Below, one piece after another: positions 7,358-16,300 of a stretch of DNA of 35,935 nt (the stretch's first letter is position 1; the number at the start of each line of letters is the position of its first letter). This DNA is from a virus. Made by a program: the position numbers and the translations under genes. The notes under the pieces were generated by a model. It worked only from the letters and a program-made list of their open reading frames with translations, did no database searches and was not told the DNA's origin. The stretch spans positions 1 to 35,935 of IMG/VR virus record IMGVR_UViG_3300028412_000013; one strand, given 5' to 3'.

Positions 7358-7719
7358 TTTCCTGAAGATGAAGTACGATTAATATTTTGTTCGTTAAGCT
7401 CGGACTTAAGCTCCGCTCTTACTTCTTTGGGAAGCTCATTCATTTTGTGTTCAAGCATAATATGAAACTCTCTATTGGCTTGGGTGTCGCGTTCTCTTAT
7501 GTCGATAAGCCTCTGGTTTATTCTGTTTTGCTCAATATTGGTCTTGTAATTGTGATCTATTTGAGTTTTGGCGACATTTCGCCATTCTGCCCCATCATCG
7601 TTAATCTTATTGTACATTTTGTAAGAAATAAAACAAATTCCTATAAGTACAATGCCGAGAACACCATAATCTAGTAACTTATCTGAAGCATTTTCGAGCT
7701 GTAAAAATAGTAGGATCAT
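7354..7719 (-). CDS. Single-span membrane protein of the lysis cassette
   Basis: A protein of 121 residues. One membrane segment spans about residues 18-36 (YGVLGIVLIGICFISYKMY), followed by a long charged helical, probably coiled-coil tail (NKINDDGAEWRNVAKTQIDH through LEHKMNELPKEVRAELKSE). That layout suits a spanin-like or antiholin-like accessory of lysis. It is the first gene behind late promoter C and is coupled by overlap to the endolysin gene. I do not recognise the family, and its role in lysis is inferred from position and topology. Confidence 0.6.
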   Translation of the reverse strand: MILLFLQLENASDKLLDYGVLGIVLIGICFISYKMYNKINDDGAEWRNVAKTQIDHNYKTNIEQNRINQRLIDIRERDTQANREFHIMLEHKMNELPKEVRAELKSELNEQNINRTSSSGK

Positions 7720-7738
7720 CGTATAAAGATTTAGAAAA

Positions 7739-7774
7739 CAAAGCTGCGTACTTAAGACAAATTAAAGTGTGACA
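7739..7774 (-). promoter_or_regulatory. Late-type promoter C, lysis cassette
   Basis: On the minus strand TGTCACAC, 20 bases, then CAGCTTTG, ending 20 bases before the start of the first lysis gene. The upstream box lies inside a 13-base palindrome, AAGTGTGACACTT, right next to the stop codon of the preceding gene. No terminator separates it from that gene. Confidence 0.75.
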
Positions 7775-7775
7775 C

Positions 7776-8354
7776 TTAATTTATTTTGATGTTTCGCCTT
7801 GATTTTTTGGTACAAAAAAAACTAAGCCTCTTATTCTCATTAACGTATCTGTAGTACGCACGTCTTAAGGCTTCTGGATCTACATCAAAATCATAAAGCG
7901 AATACTTTTGCATAAAAAGATCTATGCCTTTGCGAAGTCCTTGATCAGAATCTCCATTTTGGTGACCTTCCAAATAGAATAAAAGAGATTGAGAAAAGAT
8001 TCCCTCAAAATGGTCGTTGATAATTTCTACACCTTCGTTGGGCAGATGAAGAAAAGAATATTCACCTGAAGCATATTTATAGATTTGTCCTTCCCATTGT
8101 TTTTTGGTGTACGAGTTTTTAACCCGGATAAAGACTGAAAACTTTTGCAGTTCGCGTTCTGGCTTATAGGCTTTATCGCACATCATCCTAATGATCTTAC
8201 CAAAACTATTGTGAAGTGAAATGTCTACAATCTTGGCCATAACACCACCAAATAAAGCCTGGTCTTTTACCGCAAATTCCTTCTCTATAAAAGGAATAAG
8301 ATAAGGCCTTATTTTACAAGGTAAAAGCTGGTGATTTTTTTCTATAGTGACCAT
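7776..8354 (-). CDS. Unrecognised soluble protein between tail-fibre and lysis genes
   Basis: A protein of 192 residues, basic at the C-terminus (CTKKSRRNIKIN), with no membrane segment or signal peptide. The N-terminal third (LLPCKIRPYLIPFIEKEFAV, ALFGGVMAKIVDISLHNSFG) reads like a compact alpha/beta domain. Residues 140-180 (LRKGIDLFMQKYSLYDFDVD, ALRRAYYRYVNENKR) are helical and might bind nucleic acid. It lies 3 bases downstream of a small membrane protein gene and directly upstream of promoter C. I cannot assign a family. A regulatory role is conceivable from the basic helical tail, but nothing proves it. Confidence 0.5.
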   Translation of the reverse strand: MVTIEKNHQLLPCKIRPYLIPFIEKEFAVKDQALFGGVMAKIVDISLHNSFGKIIRMMCDKAYKPERELQKFSVFIRVKNSYTKKQWEGQIYKYASGEYSFLHLPNEGVEIINDHFEGIFSQSLLFYLEGHQNGDSDQGLRKGIDLFMQKYSLYDFDVDPEALRRAYYRYVNENKRLSFFCTKKSRRNIKIN

Positions 8355-8357
8355 TTA

Positions 8358-8648
8358 TTATAATAAATGGTTTACGATCCATTGAAATGCTAGCCCTCCA
8401 AAATATACTCCCGTTGAAATCGCTATACCGCTAACTAATATGTCCATTTTATTGATTTTTCCTTGTCTCCATTCCCAGATTAAGCCAATGATAAAAGCTG
8501 GTGCGAGAAACCACATAGCCTTGTTTAAAGCCTCTAAATTTCTAAAGTCTAGCCAAACCCATGATAGATATAAAGAGGCTATAAATCCTCCTGTTATGCC
8601 TACAATAGCGTGTAAATGATGGCGAGTGTTTTTGAAGTAGTTTTTCAT
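8358..8648 (-). CDS. Small membrane protein with three predicted spans (alternative holin)
   Basis: A protein of 96 residues with hydrophobic segments at about 14-33 (AIVGITGGFIASLYLSWVWL), 45-60 (MWFLAPAFIIGLIWEW) and 70-92 (ILVSGIAISTGVYFGGLAFQ). The short basic N-terminus (MKNYFKNTRHHLH) suggests a cytoplasmic start. Small three-span proteins near lysis genes are often holins, but the C-terminal lysis gene here also has a holin-like protein, so this could be an antiholin or an unrelated membrane protein. The start overlaps the upstream stop by 4 bases. Confidence 0.55.
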   Translation of the reverse strand: MKNYFKNTRHHLHAIVGITGGFIASLYLSWVWLDFRNLEALNKAMWFLAPAFIIGLIWEWRQGKINKMDILVSGIAISTGVYFGGLAFQWIVNHLL

Positions 8649-8851
8649 ATCTCTGTGATTTTTGGATTATAAGGAAGAACTTCAAGAAGTTCTAATTGAT
8701 CCCTAATTTCAAGGAATTTATCGTCTGTCAAAACTTGCTTACCGATAATATAATTATCATCTGCATCAAGGGAAAAATTAATTATATGATTATGATTTGC
8801 AAATCCTTGCAAATCTTCATATTGCTGTGTATTTGCTTTTAAAACTTCCAT
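8645..8851 (-). CDS. Small acidic protein coupled to the receptor-binding protein gene
   Basis: A protein of 68 residues, acidic, with no membrane segment (VLKANTQQYEDLQGF, SLDADDNYIIGKQVLTDD). Its ATG overlaps the TAA of the upstream receptor-binding protein gene (TAATG), so the two are translationally coupled. Small proteins of this kind often follow fibre genes and may be assembly chaperones or capping proteins for the fibre. I do not recognise the family; the chaperone idea is only inference. Confidence 0.55.
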   Translation of the reverse strand: MEVLKANTQQYEDLQGFANHNHIINFSLDADDNYIIGKQVLTDDKFLEIRDQLELLEVLPYNPKITEI

Positions 8852-9615
8852 TATAATGCGGCTAAATAAGTGTTAATAATTGTATTATAATCGTTCTTTT
8901 CTTGTTCGGTAAAACTTGCCCTTGCTGAAAATGATTTTATATTCGCATCAGAATAATTATTAGTTATTCTCAAAAGAAAAATTTCATTATTCTGTAATGC
9001 AGCAGAACTATTTGTTCTAGTATTTGTTATAGTGCTATCCTGTTGTGATACTACTTCTGTTGATGAAAGTCTGTCTAAGTGTATATTTCCTATTTCAAAA
9101 CTCGGATTAAGATTTGTAACACTACCATTTATCATAAAATCTGCACCGCCTATTCTCATTCGTTGGTTTCCAGATGCAGTTGAACTATTTCCAACAATAT
9201 AACCTTCACCACTACCAACATTAATAGAAAGTCCAGCATCATCTTGCAAGAAATTAACTCCGTCAATGGCAGGCCTAAAAAGAGTATCAATATAAGAACT
9301 ACTACCATTTCCATCAATACCGCCTTTAGGAGTAAAAGTAGGTGAACTAATAGCTTTCATTTTAATTAGTCTTTTCCAACAAACTAATGCGGAATCAACA
9401 TCTCCATCCGTAGCAAATAATCCAAAAGCATCTTTTTTGTTCCAAAGTCCTTTGTCTTTAAAACCTAAAACCACATTGTTTTGTAGAATTTTTACACGGT
9501 CACTCGCTAATTGCATGTTTTCAGAAGTTTGAAAATCTAAAACGGCTTTGTAAGCTGGGTCAAAACCCCCTACAAACCTCTTATTAGCTAAGCTAAGTCC
9601 AATTCCTAATTTCAT
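8851..9615 (-). CDS. Putative receptor-binding tail protein (LamG/ConA-like)
   Basis: A protein of 254 residues starting MKLGIGLSLANKR. After a short N-terminal attachment region, residues about 90-230 look like a jelly-roll lectin domain (GNGSSSYIDTLFRPAIDGVN; NIHLDRLSSTEVVSQQDST). The last 20 residues (TEQEKNDYNTIINTYLAAL) match the helix that typically ends LamG-like phage and surface proteins in Bacteroidota. Lectin-type domains in this position usually recognise host surface glycans. It sits downstream of the LRR protein and fibre genes, within the tail-tip operon. The family assignment is by pattern; the ligand cannot be guessed. Confidence 0.6.
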   Translation of the reverse strand: MKLGIGLSLANKRFVGGFDPAYKAVLDFQTSENMQLASDRVKILQNNVVLGFKDKGLWNKKDAFGLFATDGDVDSALVCWKRLIKMKAISSPTFTPKGGIDGNGSSSYIDTLFRPAIDGVNFLQDDAGLSINVGSGEGYIVGNSSTASGNQRMRIGGADFMINGSVTNLNPSFEIGNIHLDRLSSTEVVSQQDSTITNTRTNSSAALQNNEIFLLRITNNYSDANIKSFSARASFTEQEKNDYNTIINTYLAAL

Positions 9616-9625
9616 AATAGTTTAT

Positions 9626-9901
9626 TTATTTAGTAACAAAGCAAGCAAGCTCTCCAACTACGTTTCTAATATTCGAAAAGGGTCCAGGTATAAACTGACC
9701 TTTGTCTAGATTCCAAGCAAGTTCTTTATCTCCGATACCTGATTGATCGGCAAGAAATGAGCTATTGTTTACTCCAGCTTGGATACCTACAAATTTTACT
9801 CCGCGCTTACTTTTCTGTCCTGTTACAAGTTTTACAATTCCATATTGGCCACTGGTTGCTGTGTTGTAGATGTCGTCGTGTTTTAAATTAGAATCTAGCA
9901 T
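9626..9901 (-). CDS. Small tail-tip-associated protein, unknown function
   Basis: A protein of 91 residues, beta-rich in appearance (YGIVKLVTGQKSKRGVKFVG, FIPGPFSNIRNVVGELACFV), with no membrane segment. It lies between the LRR protein and the lectin-like protein in the same operon, with a 37-base gap upstream. Position suggests a tail-tip or fibre-associated component. I do not recognise it. Confidence 0.5.
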   Translation of the reverse strand: MLDSNLKHDDIYNTATSGQYGIVKLVTGQKSKRGVKFVGIQAGVNNSSFLADQSGIGDKELAWNLDKGQFIPGPFSNIRNVVGELACFVTK

Positions 9902-9938
9902 AATGTTTATTTGTTTTTAATTAATTATTATTTATTAT

Positions 9939-10649
9939 TTAAGGGCATGTTGTATCGCTGTAATTGGTATGAGCGTCTTTTCTTGTAAAATTTTCATTTG
10001 CATAAGCTACGTCATCAACTAACACACATTCTAGATCTGGGTTTTCTTCAATATAAAAAGCTGCTGAATTCATATTCGTGTTATTTCCATTTTTAATATT
10101 TAAAGATGTCAGCGAATTAGATGCAGCTTGTACTATTCTTAAAGATGTAGCTTGACTGAAATTTAAAACTGAAATATTATTTCGAATACACCCTATAGAT
10201 AACAAAGCTATATTTTGTGTAACATCTAAAACTGAAATATTGTTATTATTACACGCTAGACGTAACAAATTTGTATTTTTTGTAATATCTAAAACTGAAA
10301 CATTGTTTTGGTCAATATATAATTCTATTAAAGAAGGTAAAAAATTTACTTTAACAGTATTAAGAAGTAAAACTCCCAAATCTAATGTATCAATATCATA
10401 ACCTAATTCTCTATCTAGAATAACTAAAGAAGTATTTCCATTACCTATACTAAGATCAACTGCAAAACCTAAATCGGCAGCATTACCGGAATATAAAACG
10501 TTTCCATTTGTGTTATCTACATATTGGTAATCAACATCGTGATTAAAAAGAGCTGAATTCATTTTCCAAGTAGAACTCGTGCTAGTTGTAATCAACAATA
10601 GATTTCTTGTTGACCTCCTAACTCGACTAGATGCTAGTATTCCTGTCAT
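9939..10649 (-). CDS. Leucine-rich-repeat tail protein
   Basis: A protein of 236 residues. From about residue 105 there are four 21-residue repeats with the pattern LxxLxxxxNxISVLDITxNxx (LIELYIDQNNVSVLDITKNT; LRLACNNNNISVLDVTQN; LSIGCIRNNISVLNFSQ; LRIVQAASNSLTSLNIKNG). They are followed by a cap with two cysteines (DLECVLVDD; SDTTCP). Such repeats are common in Bacteroidota surface proteins and in some phage receptor-binding proteins, where they mediate protein or glycan binding. Its ATG overlaps the stop of the upstream fibre-like protein (TAATG). I infer a host-recognition role, as part of the tail tip. Confidence 0.65.
   Translation of the reverse strand: MTGILASSRVRRSTRNLLLITTSTSSTWKMNSALFNHDVDYQYVDNTNGNVLYSGNAADLGFAVDLSIGNGNTSLVILDRELGYDIDTLDLGVLLLNTVKVNFLPSLIELYIDQNNVSVLDITKNTNLLRLACNNNNISVLDVTQNIALLSIGCIRNNISVLNFSQATSLRIVQAASNSLTSLNIKNGNNTNMNSAAFYIEENPDLECVLVDDVAYANENFTRKDAHTNYSDTTCP
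10165..10353 (-). repeat. 63-bp tandem repeats coding for the leucine-rich repeats
   Basis: The DNA word AAAACTGAAA recurs at 10165, 10228 and 10291, exactly 63 bases (21 codons) apart, within the LRR gene. High identity at DNA level suggests fairly recent duplication and gives room for repeat-number change. Confidence 0.8.
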
Positions 10650-12076
10650 TATGCTGGTTTTAGTCTGCCGATTACGGCCACTTCATTAATATCTACTACC
10701 TTAAGTTGAATCCAGCTATATCTAGAAGCTATAATAGGAAGTTCATCTTCTGGAAATCTTAAGGTTACACCAGTTTGTGCTGTTATACTCACTTCACCAG
10801 TACCCCACGGACTAAGCAAAAAAAGAGTGCCTACAGGTATATCTAGCTTTACCACTGCACTCACCGCAGTAGAGGCTGTAAACATAGGGGCTACTGACTT
10901 GTTACTTTCTTCAAATAAATAACTAGTTACCGCTGTTTTAGTTTCTAGATACTGGTTAACATCTGGGTTTGGTTCGCGAAATATATCTCCATTATCATCA
11001 TAGAGTAGATAATCCCCAATTTTCCAATCTATGCTAAAACGGGTAAAGTTATTGGTACATCTATATGCAGTCCTAGCCTTGGATTCATTTTCATCTGTAA
11101 GCGAAGGCACATTGGTTGTGGGATTCCACTTAGATATATAAGCTATAGCATCTTGGCCACTAATGAATTCGTAATAATCTTCTAGCTTTAATACTTCATT
11201 ACCATCTGCCAGCCAAACCTCGAAAGCCGAGAGGCCGTCTACGGGAATGTTATCGACCAATTCTTTTATTTCAGCTTCAATTCCATTTGCCCAAAGGGAC
11301 AGAACCTTATTTTGTAACGGATTGAGCGATGTTGTGCTAAAGGCACTATCCACCGTTATTGTGTTGGAATTACTAGACTCTCTAAGAGGTTCAAAATGTT
11401 CTGCTAAGGCTGTATTTTCTGCACCAACTCCATAATCTCCTCGCGGTCCAATAAAAAGATAGGACTGGTCTGCTGCAAAAAGATTACCTCTAAAAATAAC
11501 TATGCCATCTGCAGATGGTTGTAATGTAATAACAGGGTCTTTTGAGTTTAACCAATCTTGTATATCTCCAGAAATATTTGGAAATGTTACTATTTGTGTT
11601 TCAGACTCTTCTTCTAGCTCATCTGCAGTAGCATTACGCTCAAAATCTACAAATAGATCATCCTCTGTGAGAAGTCTACTGCCTCCATCTCCAAAAATAC
11701 CTTGCTGTTCTCCGCGTATAGAAAAACTTGTAATCTTAGGCAATTGATTTGGTAAATAAATAAGAAACCTAAATTTTGGAATTTGCCCAGGTGTAACTTC
11801 AAAAGAATCTAGATCGTTGATGTAAGTAGCATAAGACTCGGGCTCAAAACCTCCAATAAAAAAGCGAAAAAGAACAACCTCTAGCCCTGCTATACCTTCT
11901 CCTCCAGAAAGCTCTAGATTGTCTAGTAAAAATTTAAGATGATTTATCTTGGCGCGAACCAAATTAAACTCAAAAGCCTTAAGCTTAAACTTATCTGCCA
12001 AACCTGCGAGTCTTAAAACCTGCTCTAAGCTGTCTTCTTTGGTGGCTAATTCGCTATAATTGGTTTTTAAACTCAT
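10649..12076 (-). CDS. Tail fibre / baseplate-upper-type protein
   Basis: Started at the ATG at 12076 (MSLKTNYSELATKEDSLEQV), one base after the upstream stop, giving 475 residues; the frame is open to 12187 but that would overlap the preceding gene. Residues about 240-265 contain ITVDSAFSTTSLNPLQNKVL, a close match to the VDSALSxTSxNPVQNKV motif that recurs in phage fibre proteins. The C-terminus (SWIQLKVVDINEVAVIGRL) resembles fibre ends. The N-terminal 150 residues are helical and beta-mixed and may attach to the baseplate. It heads the string of host-recognition genes. Confidence 0.7.
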   Translation of the reverse strand: MSLKTNYSELATKEDSLEQVLRLAGLADKFKLKAFEFNLVRAKINHLKFLLDNLELSGGEGIAGLEVVLFRFFIGGFEPESYATYINDLDSFEVTPGQIPKFRFLIYLPNQLPKITSFSIRGEQQGIFGDGGSRLLTEDDLFVDFERNATADELEEESETQIVTFPNISGDIQDWLNSKDPVITLQPSADGIVIFRGNLFAADQSYLFIGPRGDYGVGAENTALAEHFEPLRESSNSNTITVDSAFSTTSLNPLQNKVLSLWANGIEAEIKELVDNIPVDGLSAFEVWLADGNEVLKLEDYYEFISGQDAIAYISKWNPTTNVPSLTDENESKARTAYRCTNNFTRFSIDWKIGDYLLYDDNGDIFREPNPDVNQYLETKTAVTSYLFEESNKSVAPMFTASTAVSAVVKLDIPVGTLFLLSPWGTGEVSITAQTGVTLRFPEDELPIIASRYSWIQLKVVDINEVAVIGRLKPA

Positions 12077-12077
12077 G

Positions 12078-12635
12078 CTAAGGGGTTTGTGTTGGTATTT
12101 GGTAAGGGAATCCTGCTCCATCCAATTGCAAAAAGCCTGCAGAAAAAATACTCCTGCAGGTGTATTGAAATTGTGCCAGCTGCTCATTGGAAGTGTACTC
12201 GCAATTCAATTTTTTATTTTGCTTATGGTCGTTTCTACCAATGACTAAAACAGATCCATTACTCAGTTTCAAAAAAACATACCTGGCAGAAATCAGTTTC
12301 TTTATTTTGGTGCTGCGATCATATTCGGATCTAGGCATGCTAATCACTACTTGCTGTGAGTAAAAACCTCCAGATCTGTTATCTTGAAAACTCTCCCGAA
12401 ATTGAGTTTTTGACCGGCTTACATATATAGCCTCGAATGTATCTGGGGGAAGTGAGTCAAAAAAGTTTTGAGATAACTCTGCACCCTTTACATGATCTAG
12501 ATCTTTGTCGAAGCTTAATAAAACTTCACAGATGTAAGGATTATAACTTAACTTCTTGTCTAACACAGGATTATTGTTTCTCAAATTTACGAGTATTTGC
12601 GAATATAATCGCACTTTAAGCGAAATATATATCAT
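12078..12635 (-). CDS. Baseplate/tail-tip protein, unrecognised family
   Basis: A protein of 185 residues. The C-terminal two thirds read as a beta-rich domain: FYSQQVVISMPRSEYDRSTK, ARYVFLKLSNGSVLVIGRND, then QFQYTCRSIFSAGFLQ. The recurrence of a FxNG-LIIG-type strand followed by a closing F-x-x-GFL is typical of small tail-tip proteins I have seen in Bacteroidota phages, but I cannot name the family. It ends one base before the fibre protein start, so the two genes are coupled and probably act together. Confidence 0.55.
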   Translation of the reverse strand: MIYISLKVRLYSQILVNLRNNNPVLDKKLSYNPYICEVLLSFDKDLDHVKGAELSQNFFDSLPPDTFEAIYVSRSKTQFRESFQDNRSGGFYSQQVVISMPRSEYDRSTKIKKLISARYVFLKLSNGSVLVIGRNDHKQNKKLNCEYTSNEQLAQFQYTCRSIFSAGFLQLDGAGFPYQIPTQTP

Positions 12636-12650
12636 TATAAGACAAAAAAA

Positions 12651-12818
12651 TCACATAGAATCTAATTTAGAATTAATAATAAGCATCAAACTCATTTTGT
12701 AATACGCATTAATAAGATTTTCATTGAACAGCTGCTTAAAAATACCAACAGATTGCATAAGCTCATCTATAGAATTGCAGTTGTAAACGATGGTTTTCAT
12801 TTCTTTGGGTGTGTACAT
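12651..12818 (-). CDS. Small unrecognised protein, 55 residues
   Basis: A short frame, MYTPKEMKTIVYNCNSIDEL then MQSVGIFKQLFNENLINAYY, ending KLDSM. Its ATG falls one base after the stop of the preceding gene and its TGA lies 15 bases before the next start, so it fills the gap exactly, which supports it being a real gene. It is helical and not membrane-like. Function unknown. Confidence 0.6.
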   Translation of the reverse strand: MYTPKEMKTIVYNCNSIDELMQSVGIFKQLFNENLINAYYKMSLMLIINSKLDSM

Positions 12819-12819
12819 T

Positions 12820-13068
12820 TTACATTGGTTTTAAAAATTCAACTAAATTTTCATCTACTAAAGGGACGTAAATCATTTCTGCTTCTAGCAGTTCTTTGAA
12901 GACTTGAAGATCTTGTGCATAGGACAAAACAAAACATCCCATCATCTTATCTTCTAGGTCCATATCTTCTACAAAGTAGATGGCGCCTTGCTTTAGCTCC
13001 TCTCTGGTGCCGTTTCTAATCTTAAAATCCTCTGGAATAGCTAGTCTCATTTCAATTTTTCCTAACAT
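12820..13068 (-). CDS. Small unrecognised acidic protein at the head of the tail-tip operon
   Basis: A protein of 82 residues, acidic (REELKQGAIYFVEDMDLEDK; LLEAEMIYVPLVDENLVEFL). An alternative start at Met7 (13050) is possible. It is the first gene after the iteron region and a G9 tract, and tightly precedes the 55-residue gene. It could be a small regulator or a tail chaperone. I do not recognise it, and no late-type promoter precedes it. Confidence 0.55.
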   Translation of the reverse strand: MLGKIEMRLAIPEDFKIRNGTREELKQGAIYFVEDMDLEDKMMGCFVLSYAQDLQVFKELLEAEMIYVPLVDENLVEFLKPM

Positions 13069-13099
13069 AATTATAGATTTTTATTGTTTTTATAGTCGA

Positions 13100-13108
13100 G
13101 GGGGGGGG
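13100..13108. other. G9 homopolymer tract upstream of the tail-tip operon
   Basis: Nine consecutive G (C9 on the coding strand) in otherwise AT-rich DNA, 32 bases before the first start codon of the tail-tip/receptor-binding operon. Tracts like this slip during replication and can change promoter spacing. Confidence 0.6.
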
Positions 13109-13116
13109 TGAAATCA

Positions 13117-13315
13117 TCCTTACAATCCTTACACTCCTTACAGCTCTCATTATCAAATAGTTATACTTCATTTGTAGTGTTTAGGTGTAAGGAAGTGTAA
13201 GGAACACGAATTCACTTCCTTACACTTCCTTACACTTCCTTACACCATTCCTTACACCTTTTGCTACTTAATATATTGATTATTAACAAGTTATATAAAT
13301 GTAGGATTGTAAGGA
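13117..13315. repeat. Iteron array, candidate replication origin
   Basis: Ten copies of TCCTTACA are present: forward at 13117, 13126, 13135, 13217, 13227, 13237 and 13249, reverse (TGTAAGGA) at 13186, 13196 and 13308. Spacing is 9-12 bp within clusters. Two opposed pairs make a perfect 20-bp inverted repeat, GTGTAAGGAAGTGTAAGGAA (13185-13204) against 13216-13235, around a GAATTC centre. An AT-rich stretch of about 44 bp (13257-13300) lies between the last forward and last reverse copy. Iterons plus an AT-rich unwinding region just behind a primase-helicase gene fit an origin. A transcription-control role is the alternative. Confidence 0.7.
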
Positions 13316-13317
13316 AC

Positions 13318-16300
13318 TCAAAACGGTAGTTCAGATTTTTTTCCTTTATTATTTTCATCATCAGGGGTAACAGGGGAATCGTCGCCATCTGGTGGGAAGG
13401 CACTTGTTTGTGGATTCACCTTGTCCTCCTGAAACTGAATAGCCATTGCTATCTCCTCGCGGATGTTAAGATCAGCAAGGTCTGTGCAGTACGCAGAACT
13501 GGAAACCCCAGGCGAATATCGAAACGAGTTAAGATAATCTACCCAGCTCGGTTCTTTCTTAAGCGCATCGCTCATTACTGTCTTGCTTGGCATACCTTCT
13601 TTATACTGCATATACCACTGGCGAGAAACTTTGTTGTAAACATTGGTCCAAGAGTAATAAAGCTTCTGGCCATCTAACCTAAAGTCTCTGCCTGCAATTA
13701 ATATATCTGTGTGATTTCCACGAAGTGATGCCAAAAAACAATCCCAAAATCTGTTGATGATGCTTGCTGAGTCTAGTTTGTTCATTTGCATCTGCAGAAC
13801 CTTACCAAAGACCTTCATTATATCGGACATGTTGTAAGGAAACTCGATATAGTTGGAAGTGATCTTGTATATGGCGCCAAAAACACTAAGATTCTGGATC
13901 ATCCTAGAATTCACGTTTGGGTTTTGCTCCTTCAGAAAAGACTTAAAAGCTCGAAACTGTGCCTTAAACTGGTCTTCAACATCTTTCCTATATTTCATGA
14001 ATTCGTTGGTGAGACCGCTAAATCCTTTTTTAATAAGATCGGAAAGCTCTGCATAATGCTTGTCTTCCTGCTCACTAAAGGTAGTCCTGTCCATAAGATT
14101 TGAAACTAGACGCGTGATAAGAGCTTCTTGATCTGGGTAAAAGTTGGAGGTAATAATGGCACTGGATAGGATAGGGATAGAATCTGTACCTACGTGGCTT
14201 TCTATATTACCCCGCTTATAGCCTCTTCTATCCCAAAGACCTTTTAAAATTCCGTCGATACCAGGATCACCAGGCTTATATTCCGAGAGCTGTGATATAC
14301 CGTTACCAAACTGTGCAAATTCTCTTATTTGCGCTTTGGTTGTACTCGCAGATCCTTCTAGATTAATAGCAGTTTGGGGCATCCCCATAAAGCCCTGGAC
14401 AACTTCTGCTAACTGATCTTTACCAGAACTCGGTGGACCGTATAAAAAAAGTATAGGAAAAGAACTAAGTTCCTTCACGACTATGTCTTGAAATATGGAA
14501 GAGATCCCAAATAGAATTCCCATAAGACCGTGATTTCCGTGGACATCGAATGTTCGCTTGGCGATATCGAAAAAAGTAGTTTTGGTATTTATAGATATAA
14601 AACGCTTTTGGGCATCATACTTATAATGGTTACTTGAAAAGATAGAATTGGCTGAAGGTGTGTAATAGGCTACACCTTTATAGTCGAAACACCCATTCTT
14701 ATCTATATCTAGCTTTTCACCTTCTTCTGTAATAACTAGGTTATTCCAAACCCAAAACCCTTCTGGTTGCCAGCCAAGAACTTCCACTTGTCTACCAGTG
14801 CCCATACCATCAAACAGATAAGACTTAAGCAGTTGGTGATCTTCTCTTTTCCCTCTCCATTGGTAGTTGCCATAGTTAGTAATGGCATTTTCAAAAGAAT
14901 TGGGCGTGTTAATAGCTTCTGAAGCCATGTCGAACACACTTTCGTGCTTGTGTATATTCCTTACACGAACAAGTTTCTTAGGAAACTTCTCGTCGTTCAT
15001 GTGTTGAATAATCTCTATAGAAAAGTTGGAAACAGATCTAAATCTATAGGGAGCTTCATCGCCAAACTGAACATAGATCATACTATTGGCTTGAAACAAT
15101 CTATACCTTTGTATAGTAGGCAAAAGCTTTTCCAAAGGTTCTTTTACTTCGTCCGGAAGCTCGTACAAATCAAACTCACGACTGGTATTTCTATCTGGCA
15201 ATAGCTCTTCTATATCTTGAGCTTTCATGTACTTATTGATAGTAGCTATTTTCTGTCCAGTTTCTTTGGCCAACCACTGTAGGTATATATCTTGCATCAC
15301 TTCATCATCTATCTGATGGATAAGCTTTACAAAATCTTTGGCCAGCTGAGCGTTTTCAATCTCATCATCGGTTTTATTTTCGTCGATAAGAAATTTAAAA
15401 CCATCTGTCCAGGTCTTTGTTTCTTTAAGATGATCTAGTGCAGCTTCGTCCTCAGCTTCGATAGCTCTTACATAATCATCTGGATCCAAACCATCTTTAA
15501 GGATAACAACGTGAGTCCTAAAGCCAGCCTTAAGAAAATCTTGAACATACTTTAGTATAGACCGCTTTCCTGCTTCGTCTGGGTCCATACAGAATATCAC
15601 ATGTGAACAGTATTTTTTGAGAACTTTAATCTGGTTGGTATTAATGGAAGTACCACAAGAAGCTACCGTATTGGTTATACCAAAACGTTGCCAGGCAATT
15701 ACATCATTGTAACCTTCCACTATCCAAGCTTGTTTAGATTTTACAATACTGGCTTGAGCTTTATCTAGACCATACCAAAACCGTTCTTTCTGGTAGATCT
15801 TGGAGTTAATGGGATTCATCCATTTTGCATATTTCTTCTCTTCCGAAAGGCGACGGCCAGAAACGCCTATAGGAATGCTTTTACCATGGTGCATCTGTGT
15901 GAGGGGATAAATAACTCTATCTACCCACTTATCTCCTTTCTCTGAAATAAGACCAATATCTTGTGCATCTGCTTTTTTACCATGTTTTACGCACAAATCG
16001 TAAATAAATTTACGTCCAGGCGCATAACCTATACGGTATTCTTTGGCTAAATCCTTAGTATATTTTCTATTTTGAAACACTTCTACCTTAGCAGGATGAT
16101 CTTCTGGCAGAGCCCAAAAGCTTTCTTCAAACTTTTTGGTAACCGATTCCATAAGAGGTAGCAGCTCGTTCTTTCGCTCTTCCTTTTGCATGTACTTTTT
16201 GGCAGCTTCCTTATCCTCATATTCTACTTCTATAGAATATTTTTGTGCCAAATGCTTAATGGCATCTGGATAGGAGAAGTTTTTAGCCATAAGGAAAGAA

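Noticed and set aside
7762-7779. Palindrome AAGTGTGACACTT as a separate operator
   Set aside because: The right half is the conserved late box GTGTGACA; the other half is not repeated at the other three promoters, so the symmetry may be accidental.
13185-13235. The 20-bp inverted repeat as a terminator of the primase transcript
   Set aside because: No T-run follows on the minus strand and the arms are made of the same iterons found singly nearby, so the origin/binding-site reading fits better; some RNA role remains possible.
13117-13260. Iteron region as a CRISPR array
   Set aside because: Repeats are only 8 bases, 9-12 bp apart, in both orientations, without spacers of normal length and without cas genes.
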